64,000 bases of DNA from CAVXXD01 sp963765625 (GTDB lineage Bacteria > Actinomycetota > Geothermincolia > Geothermincolales > Geothermincolaceae). The stretch's first letter is position 1. Every line of letters starts with the position of its first letter. Positions 53,510 to 63,381 of this stretch are shown here, in pieces. A program made the position numbers and the translations under genes. A model generated the notes under the pieces. That model searched no databases. It saw only the letters and a program-made list of their open reading frames with translations, and was not told the DNA's origin. The stretch is from positions 62,001-126,000 of the forward strand of contig CAVXXD010000005.1 in NCBI GenBank assembly GCA_963765625.1, written 5' to 3'.

Positions 53510-53871
53510 TACGCCAGGGCGATGTCTTCTGGCTGGACATGGGCACACCCTCGGGGTCCGGTCAGGGATATCGCCATCCCCACGTCGTGGTCCAGAACGA
53601 CCTTTTCTGCGCCAGCAGGGTCAAGACAGTGATCGTCTGTGAGATAACCTCCAACCTCATCCGCGCAGATATTCCCGGAAACGTCCACCTGGACAAGGGC
53701 GAGGGCGGCCTGCCGAAGGAGAGCGTGGTCAACGTCTCACGCGTCTTCACCGTGGACAGGCGAGACTTGATCGAGCCCATCGGCTCCCTGTCAGGTGAGA
53801 AACTGTACCAGGTCCTGGACGGGATATCTCTCTGGTTGCATCCCCGCCCAGCCCCCCGCGACCAGCTTTAA
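53506..53871 (+). CDS. mazF: MazF/PemK-family endoribonuclease toxin
   Basis: A 121-residue toxin of the MazF fold that cuts mRNA at short motifs. It opens IRQGDVFWLDMG, with RHPHVVVQNDLFC and ITSN following, and LPKESVVNVSRVFTVDRRDL carries the conserved second half. The GTG start overlaps the antitoxin stop (GTGA). The cleavage motif cannot be read from sequence. Confidence 0.85.
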   Translation: MIRQGDVFWLDMGTPSGSGQGYRHPHVVVQNDLFCASRVKTVIVCEITSNLIRADIPGNVHLDKGEGGLPKESVVNVSRVFTVDRRDLIEPIGSLSGEKLYQVLDGISLWLHPRPAPRDQL

Positions 53872-53884
53872 TACCAGACCGGAA

Positions 53885-55339
53885 TCAGGCCAGCTGGCTG
53901 TAGAGATAGAGCGCCGAATCGGCTGCCATCTCGGTGCCGATGCCGCGGCCGCCCGCGTCCGAACCCACCAGGTAGAGGCCCTTGATGGGCATGGCGTTTT
54001 CGGGCCTGCGGGAACCGCTCTGCCCCACTTCCTGGGCCAGCCCGATACACTCGCCGGTTACCCGGCCGGTGAGTTGGGAGGTGTTGACGATGGTGCTGCG
54101 CACCTTGTTGTTCACCTTTCCCCTGATCTCCGGGAAGATGTCGGGAATTATCCGCTCCGCCAGGTCCAGCAGCCCCTCGCACTGTTCCGCGCGGGAGAGG
54201 TCGCTGGGGGCGGGCACCCCGATGGTCAGAACGTCCTTGCCGGGAGGGGCCAGCATGGGGTCCCAGATGCTGGGGACGGTGATGAACAGCAGGAGGTCCG
54301 AGGGGATGCTCCCGTCCTTGAGGTAATCGAACATGTTGGCGGCGGGGATGTCGGGGATGTGGAACATGCAGGGGACGCGCATGGACTTGATCTTGCAGTC
54401 CAGGAAGTACTTGACGGCGATGAAGGCTTCGGACTCCTTGAGGCCGTCGACCATGGAGATGTATTCCGCCGGGAAATTGGCGGGGCCGGCCATCTGCACG
54501 GTCCGTTTGATGCCGGCGTTGGAAACCACGAAATCGGCGGGGATCTTCTCTCCGTCAGCGGTGACCACGCCGCGTACCCTGCCGCCTTCCGACTCGATTC
54601 CGGCAACTTCTACGCCGAGGCGGAGCACCCCGCCGTCGCGCTCGAAAGCGCGCAGGAAGGAGAGGGGTATCTCGCTGGCGCCGCCGCGCGGATAGGAGAG
54701 GTAGCCGCCCCGCATGGTGCTTGCGAGGATGTACATCAGCTCACCGGCACTGGCGCGGTCCCAGGGGATGACCGTAGTGATCATGCACATGCCGTGCATC
54801 ATCCGAAGCAGCTCGGGGGAGGCCAGGAAGCCGGTGAAGAACTCCTCCGCCGTCTCGTCCTGCAACTCGGAGTAAAGGGGAACACGTGGATTTGACATCT
54901 TCTTCACCATTTCGATGGAACCCTGCTTGCCGTACTTGTTGACGAAGTTAGTGGCGGTCTTGATCATTTCCTGATGTATCCACCCCTTCATGGTGGCCTT
55001 CATGGTGTTCATGGCCGAGAAGGGGCCGAACATGTTGGTCTCCGATTCGATCATGCCCTTGCCCGAGAGGTAGTTGGCAAAAGGTGGATGGATGTTGGAC
55101 CAGGACGGCCCCTCGCCGACGATGCGGGCGACCTGGCCGAAGGGGCCGGCGGGGCCGCGTCCGAACATGTGTACGCCGGTGTCCGCCACGTAATCGCCAT
55201 ACGGTTCGGAAGTACACTTGCCCCCGGCGAACGGGTTCTTCTCCAGCAGCGTGACCTTGTGCCCGGCATGGGCCATGAGAGCGGCGAAAGACGAGCCGCC
55301 GGGGCCCGAACCGATGACTACCACATTCTTCTGATTCAT
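53885..55339 (-). CDS. FAD-dependent phytoene desaturase-like oxidoreductase
   Basis: A 484-residue flavoprotein. The start has VVVIGSGPGGSSFAALMAHAGHKVTLLEKNPFAGGKC, that is, a dinucleotide-binding fold and GG motif of the phytoene desaturase/amine oxidase group. The C-terminal FAD contact is LYLVGSDAGGRGIGTEMAADS. Substrate unknown. An AGGAGG site decides the ATG at 55339 over an in-frame start at 55384. It is downstream of the CoA-transferase gene with a terminator-like hairpin between. Confidence 0.85.
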   Translation of the reverse strand: MNQKNVVVIGSGPGGSSFAALMAHAGHKVTLLEKNPFAGGKCTSEPYGDYVADTGVHMFGRGPAGPFGQVARIVGEGPSWSNIHPPFANYLSGKGMIESETNMFGPFSAMNTMKATMKGWIHQEMIKTATNFVNKYGKQGSIEMVKKMSNPRVPLYSELQDETAEEFFTGFLASPELLRMMHGMCMITTVIPWDRASAGELMYILASTMRGGYLSYPRGGASEIPLSFLRAFERDGGVLRLGVEVAGIESEGGRVRGVVTADGEKIPADFVVSNAGIKRTVQMAGPANFPAEYISMVDGLKESEAFIAVKYFLDCKIKSMRVPCMFHIPDIPAANMFDYLKDGSIPSDLLLFITVPSIWDPMLAPPGKDVLTIGVPAPSDLSRAEQCEGLLDLAERIIPDIFPEIRGKVNNKVRSTIVNTSQLTGRVTGECIGLAQEVGQSGSRRPENAMPIKGLYLVGSDAGGRGIGTEMAADSALYLYSQLA

Positions 55340-55429
55340 AGCATCCTCCTGTTCAACCTTCCCCCTGGAATGACGATGGGTCAAAAACTGCCGTAATTAT
55401 ATATCTCCCGCCGGTGTGTCGTGAATAGC

Positions 55430-55459
55430 AAAAGGGACCCGGTGGTCCCGGGCCCCTTT
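55430..55459 (-). terminator. Terminator after the CoA-transferase gene
   Basis: On the minus strand a 13-base stem with one mismatch (AAAGGGGCCCGGG / CCGGGTCCCTTT) around a small loop ends in TTTTG, 22 bases past the CoA-transferase stop. Confidence 0.6.
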
Positions 55460-55480
55460 CATGCGATCTATCTTTGCGCC

Positions 55481-56824
55481 CTAATCGGCGATGTCGTGCT
55501 CAGGCAGGATGAAGAGCTTGGCGTCCTTGGCGTACTGTCGCAGCTCGCCGCGGAAATCGGGGTGGCAGATGGAGATGAGCGCCTGGGCCCGCTCCCGGTT
55601 GTTCTTGCCCCTCAGGTTGACCACGCCGTATTCCGTGGCTACGTACATGACCTCGGTGCGGGACATGGTGACCGGAGTGCCGGGCCTCAACGTGGGCACG
55701 ATCTTGGATATGGTCTCGCCCGTCTCCTTGTTGACGGCGGTCGAGTGGAGGGCGATGAATCCCTTCCCTCCCTTGGACAGCCAGGCCCCCCGGCCGAAGT
55801 CCTGGGCGCCGCCGGTGGCGCTGTATTGCTTGTTTCCCAGCGCCTCGGAGCAGCACTGACCGGTGATGTCCATCTCCAGGGTGGAGTTGATGGAGATGAG
55901 ATTGTCGTTCTGGGCCACGTTGTAGGGGTTGTTGTTGATGCTGATGGGGTTGAAGAAGACCGCGGGGTTCTCGTCCAGCCACTGGTAGAGGGCGTTGGAG
56001 CCGGCGGAGAAGAAGGCATTCATGCGTAAGGGGTAGTAATTCTTTTTACTGTTGTCCAGGATCCCCGCCTCGAAGAGGGACATGAAGCAGTCCGGGATCA
56101 TCTCGGTGTAGCAGCCCAGGTGCTGACGGCCATGCTCCACGATGCACTCGCCGATGGCGTTGGGCAGGGCGCCGATGCCCAGCTGGATGGTGCAGCCGTC
56201 GTCGATGTAGGGGACGATGTTCTCGGCGATGGCTTTGTCGATCTCGCCCACCGGCTCGGGCGGCAGGTCGAAGAGGGGGTGGGGGTTCTCGATGACCGCC
56301 GTGACCTGCGAGATGTGGTAGAAGTTGTATCCGTGGATGCGTGGCTGGTGCTCGTTGACCTCCAGGATGATGTCCTCCACCCCGTACTGCAGAGTGTCCA
56401 GGAAGTTGCCGGACACACCGGCGCAGAGGTAGCCGTTTTTGTCCATGGGACCGCACTGGGTGACGATCTTCTTGTAGCCGCCGAACTCGACGGCCTGGCG
56501 GGTGACGTCGGAGAAGTTGAAGGGGCTGTGCACGCTGATGCCTTCGGCCAGGGCGTGACGGTCCAGGGGGCTGGCGTACATGTTGTCGAAAAGGATGTGG
56601 CGGCTGGCTTCGGGGTTGAGGATCTTGTAGGTGGGCCCAAGCATGATCAGGCCGCCGAAGACGACGTTGTTCAGTTCCTCCACGCGGTCGAATAACGCGT
56701 TGAGAAACGCGTCGGGGGTGCAGGACCCGCTGCCGCACATTATTTTGTCGTTGTCCTTGATGATCCTGGCCGCCTCTTCGGCGGTCCTCAGCTTGGATTG
56801 GTACATGTCATCCCATTTGCCCAT
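55481..56824 (-). CDS. Acetyl-CoA hydrolase/4-hydroxybutyrate CoA-transferase-like protein
   Basis: A 447-residue CoA-transferase of the acetyl-CoA hydrolase (Cat1/AbfT) family. It has IQLGIGALPNAIG near residue 220, GNKQYSATGGAQDFGRGAW near 335, and a TEYGVVNLRGK motif near the end. The family moves CoA between acetate, butyrate or 4-hydroxybutyrate. The donor cannot be fixed here. GGAGG seven bases before the ATG at 56824 decides the start. Confidence 0.87.
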   Translation of the reverse strand: MGKWDDMYQSKLRTAEEAARIIKDNDKIMCGSGSCTPDAFLNALFDRVEELNNVVFGGLIMLGPTYKILNPEASRHILFDNMYASPLDRHALAEGISVHSPFNFSDVTRQAVEFGGYKKIVTQCGPMDKNGYLCAGVSGNFLDTLQYGVEDIILEVNEHQPRIHGYNFYHISQVTAVIENPHPLFDLPPEPVGEIDKAIAENIVPYIDDGCTIQLGIGALPNAIGECIVEHGRQHLGCYTEMIPDCFMSLFEAGILDNSKKNYYPLRMNAFFSAGSNALYQWLDENPAVFFNPISINNNPYNVAQNDNLISINSTLEMDITGQCCSEALGNKQYSATGGAQDFGRGAWLSKGGKGFIALHSTAVNKETGETISKIVPTLRPGTPVTMSRTEVMYVATEYGVVNLRGKNNRERAQALISICHPDFRGELRQYAKDAKLFILPEHDIAD

Positions 56825-56937
56825 CAGCATTCCTCCTTGGTAAAACTCGGGTGTCACGCTTTGAAAATTCTATCTAACGGACAGGCTTGATGCAACCTCG
56901 GTCGACCGCCGAGACTATAATGTAAAGGGGTGATCTT

Positions 56938-57715
56938 ATGGCCGACATGAACGAGATGATGCGGAGGCTGTTGTACTATCCCGACCGCCTGCCCCGGGAC
57001 CTCCCTCCCCCGGCCTGGGCCGGGCGCTGCGAAGAGGTCCGGCTGGAGTGCGAGGACGGTTTGAACATCCACGGCCTGTGGTGGCCGGAGCCGGAGGGGG
57101 CGCCGGTGATACTCTTCTTCCACGGTAACGCCCAGGAGGCCTACAGCTGGTCCCCGGTGCACTCGGAGCTCGAGCCCCTCGGCTGCCGCCTGCTGCTGAT
57201 CGACTACCACGGCTACGGCAAGAGCGACGGCGAGCCGGGGAGGAGGCCCTCTACATGGACGGCCGGGCCTCGGTGGCCTGGCTGGCCGGAACGGGGCATC
57301 GCCGACGGCGACATCATCGTCTTCGGCAAGTCCCTGGGAGGAGCGGTGGCCTGCGAGATCGCCCGGGAGAGGGCGCTTCCGCGCCCTGGTGCTGGAGTCG
57401 ACCTTCACCTCCCTGGCCAGCGTGGCCAGCCGCCTCTTCCCCATGGTCCCCGGGGGGCTGGAATTGTCGGAGAGCTATTCACTCCGTCGACAAGATCGGA
57501 AGGGCGGCCTGTCCCGTGCTGGTCATCCACGGGGACCGGGACGAGTTGATCCCCCCGCGGGAAGGATTGCGGCTGTTCGAAGCAGCCCCCTCCCCCAAGG
57601 AGCTCTATCATGGTGAACGGCGCGGGCCACAACGACGTCTCCTACGTGGCCGGCGATGATTACGCGCGCAGGATCGGGGGTTTTCTCGGCCTTGAGGCGT
57701 CCCGACGTAGGGATG
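56938..57715 (+). pseudogene. Alpha/beta hydrolase, five apparent frameshifts
   Basis: A serine hydrolase of the BEM46-like alpha/beta group. The reading frame changes near 57237, 57294, 57376, 57484 and 57607 (one missing, four extra bases). Joined pieces give FFHGNAQEAYSW, FGKSLGG (nucleophile), VLVIHGDRDELIP and GAGHNDV (histidine), so all catalytic parts survive in order. This argues for sequence errors rather than decay. The true stop is lost and the end is approximate. About 165 bases follow without a clear feature. Confidence 0.6.
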
Positions 57716-57883
57716 CCCTGGGATCATACGCCGGGCGTACAGTCCCCGGGGTGAGGCGAGTGCCTAGAGCGGCGGGGCGTCTCGCTCGCAGGCGCGTGAC
57801 CGAAGGCGTACCTGAAAGGACGTCGGGCGCAAGAGCGAGCGGGGATGGAGCGTCGGTGTCCGGCTTACTCTGGGGATTTGCGC

Positions 57884-58564
57884 CTAGTAGCCGGCGTCTC
57901 TCATACCCATCTCCGGCCAGATGCGGCCGTCGATCTCGCCGTAGGCGCAGGCGCGGTAGCGCCCGGTGCGCAATACTTCGATCAGTTCTTCTTCGTCTTC
58001 CGGGTCGTCTTCGAAGACGGTGACGCACCGGCCCAGGTGGGTGACGTGGTGGGCGTCGCTGCCCCCCGTCCCGAAGAGGCCGTACTTCTCCTTCAAGGCC
58101 AGCGCCTGCTCGTTGCTCTTGCTCTTGCAGGCACCATTATGGGTCTCGATGGCGAAGATGGATTCGAGAAGGTCGTCCGGCAGGCTCTGCCTTAAGGGAT
58201 GACGCACCTCGGTGCCGCGGCAGGGGATGGGCGGGGATGAGAATGCCCCCGGCCTCGTTCCACCTGCCTCTTGAGGTCGTTGAATGGATAGAGGTAGTAG
58301 CGGATGTTCCCGCTCCAGCCGAAGACCAGCATGTCGCCCAGTCTCGGTGTACACTTCCATGCCGCGGAATATCCTGAAATCGTGCTCCCGGGCGAATTCG
58401 TAGTTCTCCTGGGCGCCCTTGAATGTGGAATGCTCGGTCACCGCCACGGCATCCAGCCCCAGGTCCCGCGCTCGCTCGACGAGCTGGAGAGGGGACAGAT
58501 TGGAGCAGCGGGAGGATGCGTTGGTGTGTACGTGCAGGTCGACCAGCAAGCGATTCTCCGTCAC
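57884..58564 (-). pseudogene. PHP-domain metal-dependent phosphoesterase, three apparent frameshifts
   Basis: A PHP-fold phosphoesterase of about 225 residues. Motifs DLHVHTNASS, VTEHSTF and a later GSDAHH supply the metal-binding His and Asp. The middle is out of frame; removing three extra bases (near 58336, 58265 and 58226) restores one protein with METLVFGWSGN-like text followed by an intact end. It starts with a GTG and shows no clear ribosome site. Substrate unknown. Confidence 0.6.
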
Positions 58565-58648
58565 TATGTGTACTTGTTACCAGATCCTGCATTATGCTAG
58601 CACGAAAAGAGGCTCTTTTACGACCGTTTGCACAAAGGAGGAGCATTG

Positions 58649-59834
58649 ATGGCAGCGAGAAGGATCTTCATGACCGGTTACCCGGGCTTCCTCGGACGCT
58701 GGCAGGTCAGGTCGATACTGGCCGACGACCCGGGCGTGGAATTCACCTTTCTGGCCCAGGAGAAGTTCCTGGGCCGGGCCCTGGAAGACATCGCCGAGCT
58801 GGAGACGGCAGGGAAGGCGGCGGCGGGCAGCCTGCGCGCCGTGGCCGGGGACGTCACCGACCCGCGGCTGGGACTTTCGGAAGAAGAATACCGGTCGGCC
58901 GCGGCCTGGGCCACCGAGGTGTGGCACCTGGCGGGGGCCTTCGACCTCTTCGATCCCGGAAGGGCTGGCCCGCAAGGTCAACTACTGGGGAGTCCGCCAC
59001 GTGGTGGACTTCTGCGAGTCGTGCGGCGGCCTTTCCCACCTGGTCCACTTCAGCTCGGTGGTGGTCCACGCCGAGCGGGAAGGCCTGATCATGGAAGACG
59101 AGCTGGACGCCGGCCAGGAACTGGTCAACAACTATTTCATGAGCAAGTTCTGGGGAGAGATGGAAGTGCGCCGGGCCATGGAGCGAGGCCTGCCGGCCAT
59201 CATCATCCGCCCCGCCGGGGTGCTGGGCGACTCCCGCACCGGCGAGGCCGACAAGTTCGACAACGTCTTCATAATGATGAAGACCTTCAACCTCCTCCAC
59301 CGGCTTCAAGGTGCCGCCGGTGGACCTCGGAAACGGGGAGACGCGCCCCAACTTCGTCCCCATTGATTTCGTGGTGGACTCGGTGACCGCCATCACCCGC
59401 GACCCCGCCGGGTCCGTGGGCAAGTGCTTCCACGTGGTCGACAACGACCCTCCCACCACGGGCGAGATGCTGGACGAGCTATGGGTGGCGGTCTGCGGGA
59501 AACGCGCACCGCTTCTCGGTCCCCGCCCCGGTGATGGACTTCCTGGCCACCCATTTCGGCTGGGTGTTCAAGGTTTTCGGCATACCGCCGGACTCCATGA
59601 CCTACATGGACCACGTCGGCGTTCTTCGACGACACCAACACCCGGGAGGTGCTGGAGGGCACGGGCATCAGCTGCCCCCGCATACAGGAGTACTACCCGA
59701 AGATGTACGCCTTCTGGCTGGCCAACCGCGACCGTAAGGACATGTACCCAAGATGTGAGGCCAACTCGTTTTTTCTTATTGAAAGAAGCAGTTCCCGGCG
59801 CCGTATTGCTGTGGTAAGCTCTCCCGAAAAGTAA
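58649..59834 (+). pseudogene. SDR-family NAD-dependent epimerase/reductase, four apparent frameshifts
   Basis: An extended short-chain dehydrogenase of about 393 residues. It has the GYPGFLGRW dinucleotide motif at residue 10 and YFMSK for the catalytic Tyr-Lys. Four extra bases (near 58956, 59300, 59498 and 59615) break the frame; each lies in or beside a G or C run, and removal gives one continuous protein. It resembles the male-sterility/acyl-CoA-reductase type of SDR. AGGAGG before the ATG is strong. Confidence 0.62.
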
Positions 59835-59928
59835 TAAAATAGTGTTCATCTTTCAACTAGGACCAGCTCAGTAAGTTTTGACTCAGAAAGTTTTCACCGT
59901 GCGGTATCGCGCAACCGGGAGGTGATAA

Positions 59929-59985
59929 ATGTCGGATACCAAGCATGCGTCGCAATACAGGTCCGTTTCTGTTTCAAGGAGGTGA
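59929..59985 (+). CDS. Possible 18-codon leader peptide before the DUF35-thiolase operon
   Basis: A short frame from ATG with a strong GGGAGGTGATAA site. Its stop overlaps the ribosome site of the next gene (AGGAGG within the last two codons). The product is basic and Ser-rich. It may be a translational coupling peptide; it could also be chance. Confidence 0.35.
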   Translation: MSDTKHASQYRSVSVSRR

Positions 59986-59990
59986 AGTAA

Positions 59991-60467
59991 TTGTCCGATT
60001 GGAAAGACGACGTCGAGATCCTGGTGCACAACGGGAAGATCAGCGTTCCCTATTCCTGGACGGTCGGAAGCACCCTGAGCAAGTGGTACGTGCTGTTGCG
60101 GGACTCGGCCGAGCTCTGGGGGAACCGCTGCCCCACCTGCGGCAAGGTCTACGTCCCCCCCAAGATCAAGTGTGTCGATTGCTACGAGGACATGAACGAC
60201 TGGGTGAAGCTCCCGGGCACCGGGACCCTGGAAACCTACACCGTGGTGCATTACGACGAACCGGCCATCCAGCCCAAGAAAGCCCCTCTCATCTACGGCG
60301 TGATCAAGCTGGACGGCGCCGACACCGGCCTGACCCATCTCATCGACGAAGTCGAGCCGGACAAGGTCAAGGTGGGCATGCGCATGGAAATGGTACTGGC
60401 GGAGGAGCGCGAAGCCAACATCATGGACATCAAGTACTTCCGCCCCATCCAGGGGGGTGACAAGTAA
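59991..60467 (+). CDS. Zn-ribbon OB-fold protein (DUF35), thiolase partner
   Basis: A 158-residue acyl-CoA-associated protein with a four-cysteine zinc ribbon (CPTCGKVYVPPKIKCVDC, about residues 48-65) and an OB fold. DUF35 proteins bind and stabilise thiolase-like subunits such as those of benzoylsuccinyl-CoA or steroid degradation. It starts with TTG after AGGAGG, and its stop shares a base with the thiolase ATG (TAATG). Confidence 0.82.
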   Translation: MSDWKDDVEILVHNGKISVPYSWTVGSTLSKWYVLLRDSAELWGNRCPTCGKVYVPPKIKCVDCYEDMNDWVKLPGTGTLETYTVVHYDEPAIQPKKAPLIYGVIKLDGADTGLTHLIDEVEPDKVKVGMRMEMVLAEEREANIMDIKYFRPIQGGDK

Positions 60468-61611
60468 TGGAACGCGTAGCCATCATTGGAGCCGCCCAGA
60501 CCAAGTTCGAAAAAAACAAGCCCAATACCTTCGCGGAAATGACCTACGACGTCACCAGCCGAGCCCTGGCCGACGCGGGCATTACCATCGCCGAGGTGGA
60601 CAACGTGGTCACCGTCTGCTCCGACTTCTGGGACGGCCGCACCATCTCCACCATGGCCGTCACCGACGCTTCGGGCGCGTACGGCAAGGACATCACCTGC
60701 GTCGAGGGCGACGGCACCTACGGAGCCCTCTACGGCATGATGCGCATCCTCTCCGGCAGCTTCGGCTGCACCATCGTTGTCTCCCATCACAAGGGCTCGA
60801 GAGCAACATGCGCGGCATCACCAACACCGCCTTCGACCCGCTGGTCGAGCGGAAGCTGGGACTGGACGCCATCAGCGCGGCGGCCCTGCAGGCCCGCCGC
60901 TACATGTCCAAGTGGGGGATCTGGGAGGAGCAGTTCGCCGCGGTATCGGCCAAGAACCACGGCAACGCCATGCGCAACCCCCTGGCCCAGTACCCCATGA
61001 ACATCACCGTCGACGACGTCATGGCGTCGCGTAAAGTGGCCGACCCGCTGAAGCTGCTCGACTGCTCGCCGGTGACCGACGGGGCCACCTGCCTGATCCT
61101 GGCGGCGGAACGCAACGCCAAGAAGTGGACCACTAATAAAAAGCGCGTCTGGCTCAAGGGCGTCGGGCACTGCGTCGACGCTTTCCGCCTGGGCGACCGC
61201 GACCTGGCCGACACCCGCGCCCTCAAGGCCGCCGCCAAAAAAGCGTATGCCATGGCCGGCATCGAGAATCCCCTCAAGGAGATCGACGTGGCCGAGGTCT
61301 ACGACGCCTTCTCTTACATGGAACTGATGTGGCTGGAGGGCCTGGGCTTCTGCGAGGACGGCCAGGGCGGCGAGTTCGTGGAACGCGGCTACGCCGACTT
61401 CGACGGCGGCAAGGTCCCGGTCAATCCGTCCGGAGGACGCCTCTCCTCCCATCCGGTGCAGGTGGCGGGCCTCTCGGCCATGGCCGAATGCGCGCTGCAG
61501 ATCCGCGGCGAAGCGGGAGAACATCAGGTCAACGACGTGGAGACCGCCCTGGTGCACGGCATCAACGGCATGTGCGGGCAGAGCCACTGCGTCTGGATAA
61601 TGGGTAAGTAG
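60467..61611 (+). CDS. Thiolase-like (SCP2-thiolase) protein 1, one apparent frameshift
   Basis: A 381-residue protein of the SCP-x thiolase type. One base is missing near 60795; adding it back joins the two parts. The nucleophile position reads VEGDGTYG, with Gly83 where thiolases have Cys, so ordinary thiolysis is unlikely. The HP of the second site is kept (GGRLSSHPVQVAG). A Ltp2-like aldolase activity with the DUF35 partner is one possibility. It is cotranscribed with the DUF35 gene and thiolase-like protein 2. Confidence 0.75.
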
Positions 61612-61624
61612 GGGGTGACGTGAA

Positions 61625-62780
61625 ATGGGTAAACGAGTTGGAATCATCGGAGTAGGTCAGACCCATCACGCCGCCAAGCGGCTGGATGCGTCCGGCGTTG
61701 AACTGATAGCCGAAGCCGTCTCCCGCGCTCTGGACGACGCGCAGCTGACCATGGCGGACATCGACGCCATCGTCATCGGCAACATGGATCATTTCGAGAA
61801 CATCAATTACGTGGACATGTGGGCAGTGGACGGCCTGGGCGGATGCATGAAACCCATCTTCAAGGTGACCACCGGCGGAACCACCGGCACCACCGTGGCG
61901 GCCTGCGGCTACTATCACGTGGCCTCCGGCCTCTTCGACACGGTACTGGCGGTGGGCTGGGAGAAGAACTCCGAGTCGGATACGCAGGCGGCCATCTCCA
62001 CCTGCGCCAATCCCACCCTGGAGCGCGACGCCTTCGCCGGGCGCCATCGGGCCGCTGGCCACCGAGTACTCCAAGTACATGGACACCTACGGGGCCACCG
62101 AGGAAGATTCGGCCAGGGTGGCGGCGCGTGACCGCAACAACGCCTGCAACAACCCCTACGCTCACTTCCGCCAGGCCACCACGGTGGAGGAAGTGCTGGC
62201 ATCGCCGATGCTTGCCTACCCCATCAAGTTCCTGGACATGTGCCCGCGTTCGGACGGAGCCTGCGCGGTCATCTTCGCCACCGAGGTCAAGGCCAAGAAG
62301 CTCTGCCCCCGCCCGGCCTGGGTGCACACGTCAGTGGTGCGCCACAACTTCACCCACTTCGGGGACCTGGGCTGGAGCTTCATGCCCACCATCGAGAAGG
62401 CCAGCAAGGAAGCCTACCGCCAGGCCGGCATCCACGATCCCCTGGAGGACTTCGACGTAGCCGAGCTCTACATACCGGCCTCCACCTGCGGGGTGAAGTG
62501 GATGGACTCCTTCGGTTTCTGCGACCACGGCGGAGCGCCCGAACTTATCCGCAAGGGGACCTTCGAGATGGACGGGCAACTGCCCATCAACCCTTCCGGC
62601 GGCGTCATATCCTGCAACCCCATCGGGGCCACCGCCCTGCTGCGCGTCGCCGAGGCGGCCTGGCAGATTATGGGCAAGTCCGGCGCCCGCCAGGTGGAGA
62701 ACGTCAATAAAGCCCTCTGCTCCGGCTTCGGGGGCTGTAGTTGGACCGGCATAATGATCCTCGGCGCGGACCTGCCATAG
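61625..62780 (+). CDS. Thiolase-like (SCP2-thiolase) protein 2, one apparent frameshift
   Basis: A 384-residue relative of thiolase-like protein 1. An extra G near 62040 breaks the frame. The nucleophile region reads VTTGGTTG, with Gly85 in place of Cys, and the second site GGVISCNPIGATA has Asn where His is usual. It thus lacks both classical residues and may be a structural or regulatory half of a complex. It begins 13 bases after protein 1 with a GGGGGTGACG site. Confidence 0.75.
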
Positions 62781-62793
62781 GAGGTGAGGAAAA

Positions 62794-63304
62794 ATGGGAT
62801 TATACACGGATAAACGAAAGATCACGCACACCCACGATGGCTACGAGCTTCTGACCCAGGAGTCGGGGCACCTGGAGTACGACTTCGCCTGGCACCTCGG
62901 CCTCTACTGGAGCAAGCTGTATAACGAGATCCTCAAGAACAAGCGCTGGATGGCCATCAAGTGCTCGCAGTGCGGCAGGGTCTACATGCCGACCCCGCGA
63001 GCTCTGCAGCGAATGCTTCAGCCCCATGAACGAGTGGGTGGAGGTTGGCCCGGAAGGCGTATGCGAGGGCTTCACGGTAGTGCGCTTCCCCTACATCGAC
63101 GCCAACACCGGCGGGATGAAGCAGGTGCCCTTCACCTGCGTCTGGGTGGTGCTGGACGGTGCCGACACCCGCATGACCCACGTCTGCAGCGAGATCGACG
63201 AAACCAAGCTGCACGTAGGCGGACGGGTGCGGATGGTCTGGAACGACAGCTGGGACGGAACGAGCACCCTTCAGAACTGCGGGTACTTCGAACCTATCGA
63301 CTGA
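62794..63304 (+). CDS. Zn-ribbon OB-fold protein (DUF35) 2, one apparent frameshift
   Basis: A DUF35 protein of about 169 residues, the second in this operon. The zinc ribbon (CSQCGRVYMP, then CSEC) is split by an extra base near 62990; removing it restores PPRELCSECF. The OB-fold part ends NCGYFEPID. GGAGGTGAGG precedes the ATG. The order DUF35, thiolase, thiolase, DUF35 suggests two partner pairs. Confidence 0.75.
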
Positions 63305-63325
63305 ACGGCTCTTAATAGAGAAACG

Positions 63326-63349
63326 GAGGGCCCGGGCAACCGGGCCCTC
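63326..63349. terminator. Hairpin after the DUF35-thiolase operon
   Basis: Ten-base perfect arms GAGGGCCCGG/CCGGGCCCTC close a GCAA tetraloop. It stands 22 bases past the DUF35 stop. No T run follows on either strand, so it may be a stability element as well as a terminator. Confidence 0.5.
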
Positions 63350-63381
63350 ATCATAAGGTCATCGCAGGGAAAGGAGCAAAC

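Noticed and set aside
57610..58023. 137-codon frame after the broken hydrolase
   Set aside because: Only its beginning is hydrolase; the rest is Arg-rich read-through opposite the PHP gene.
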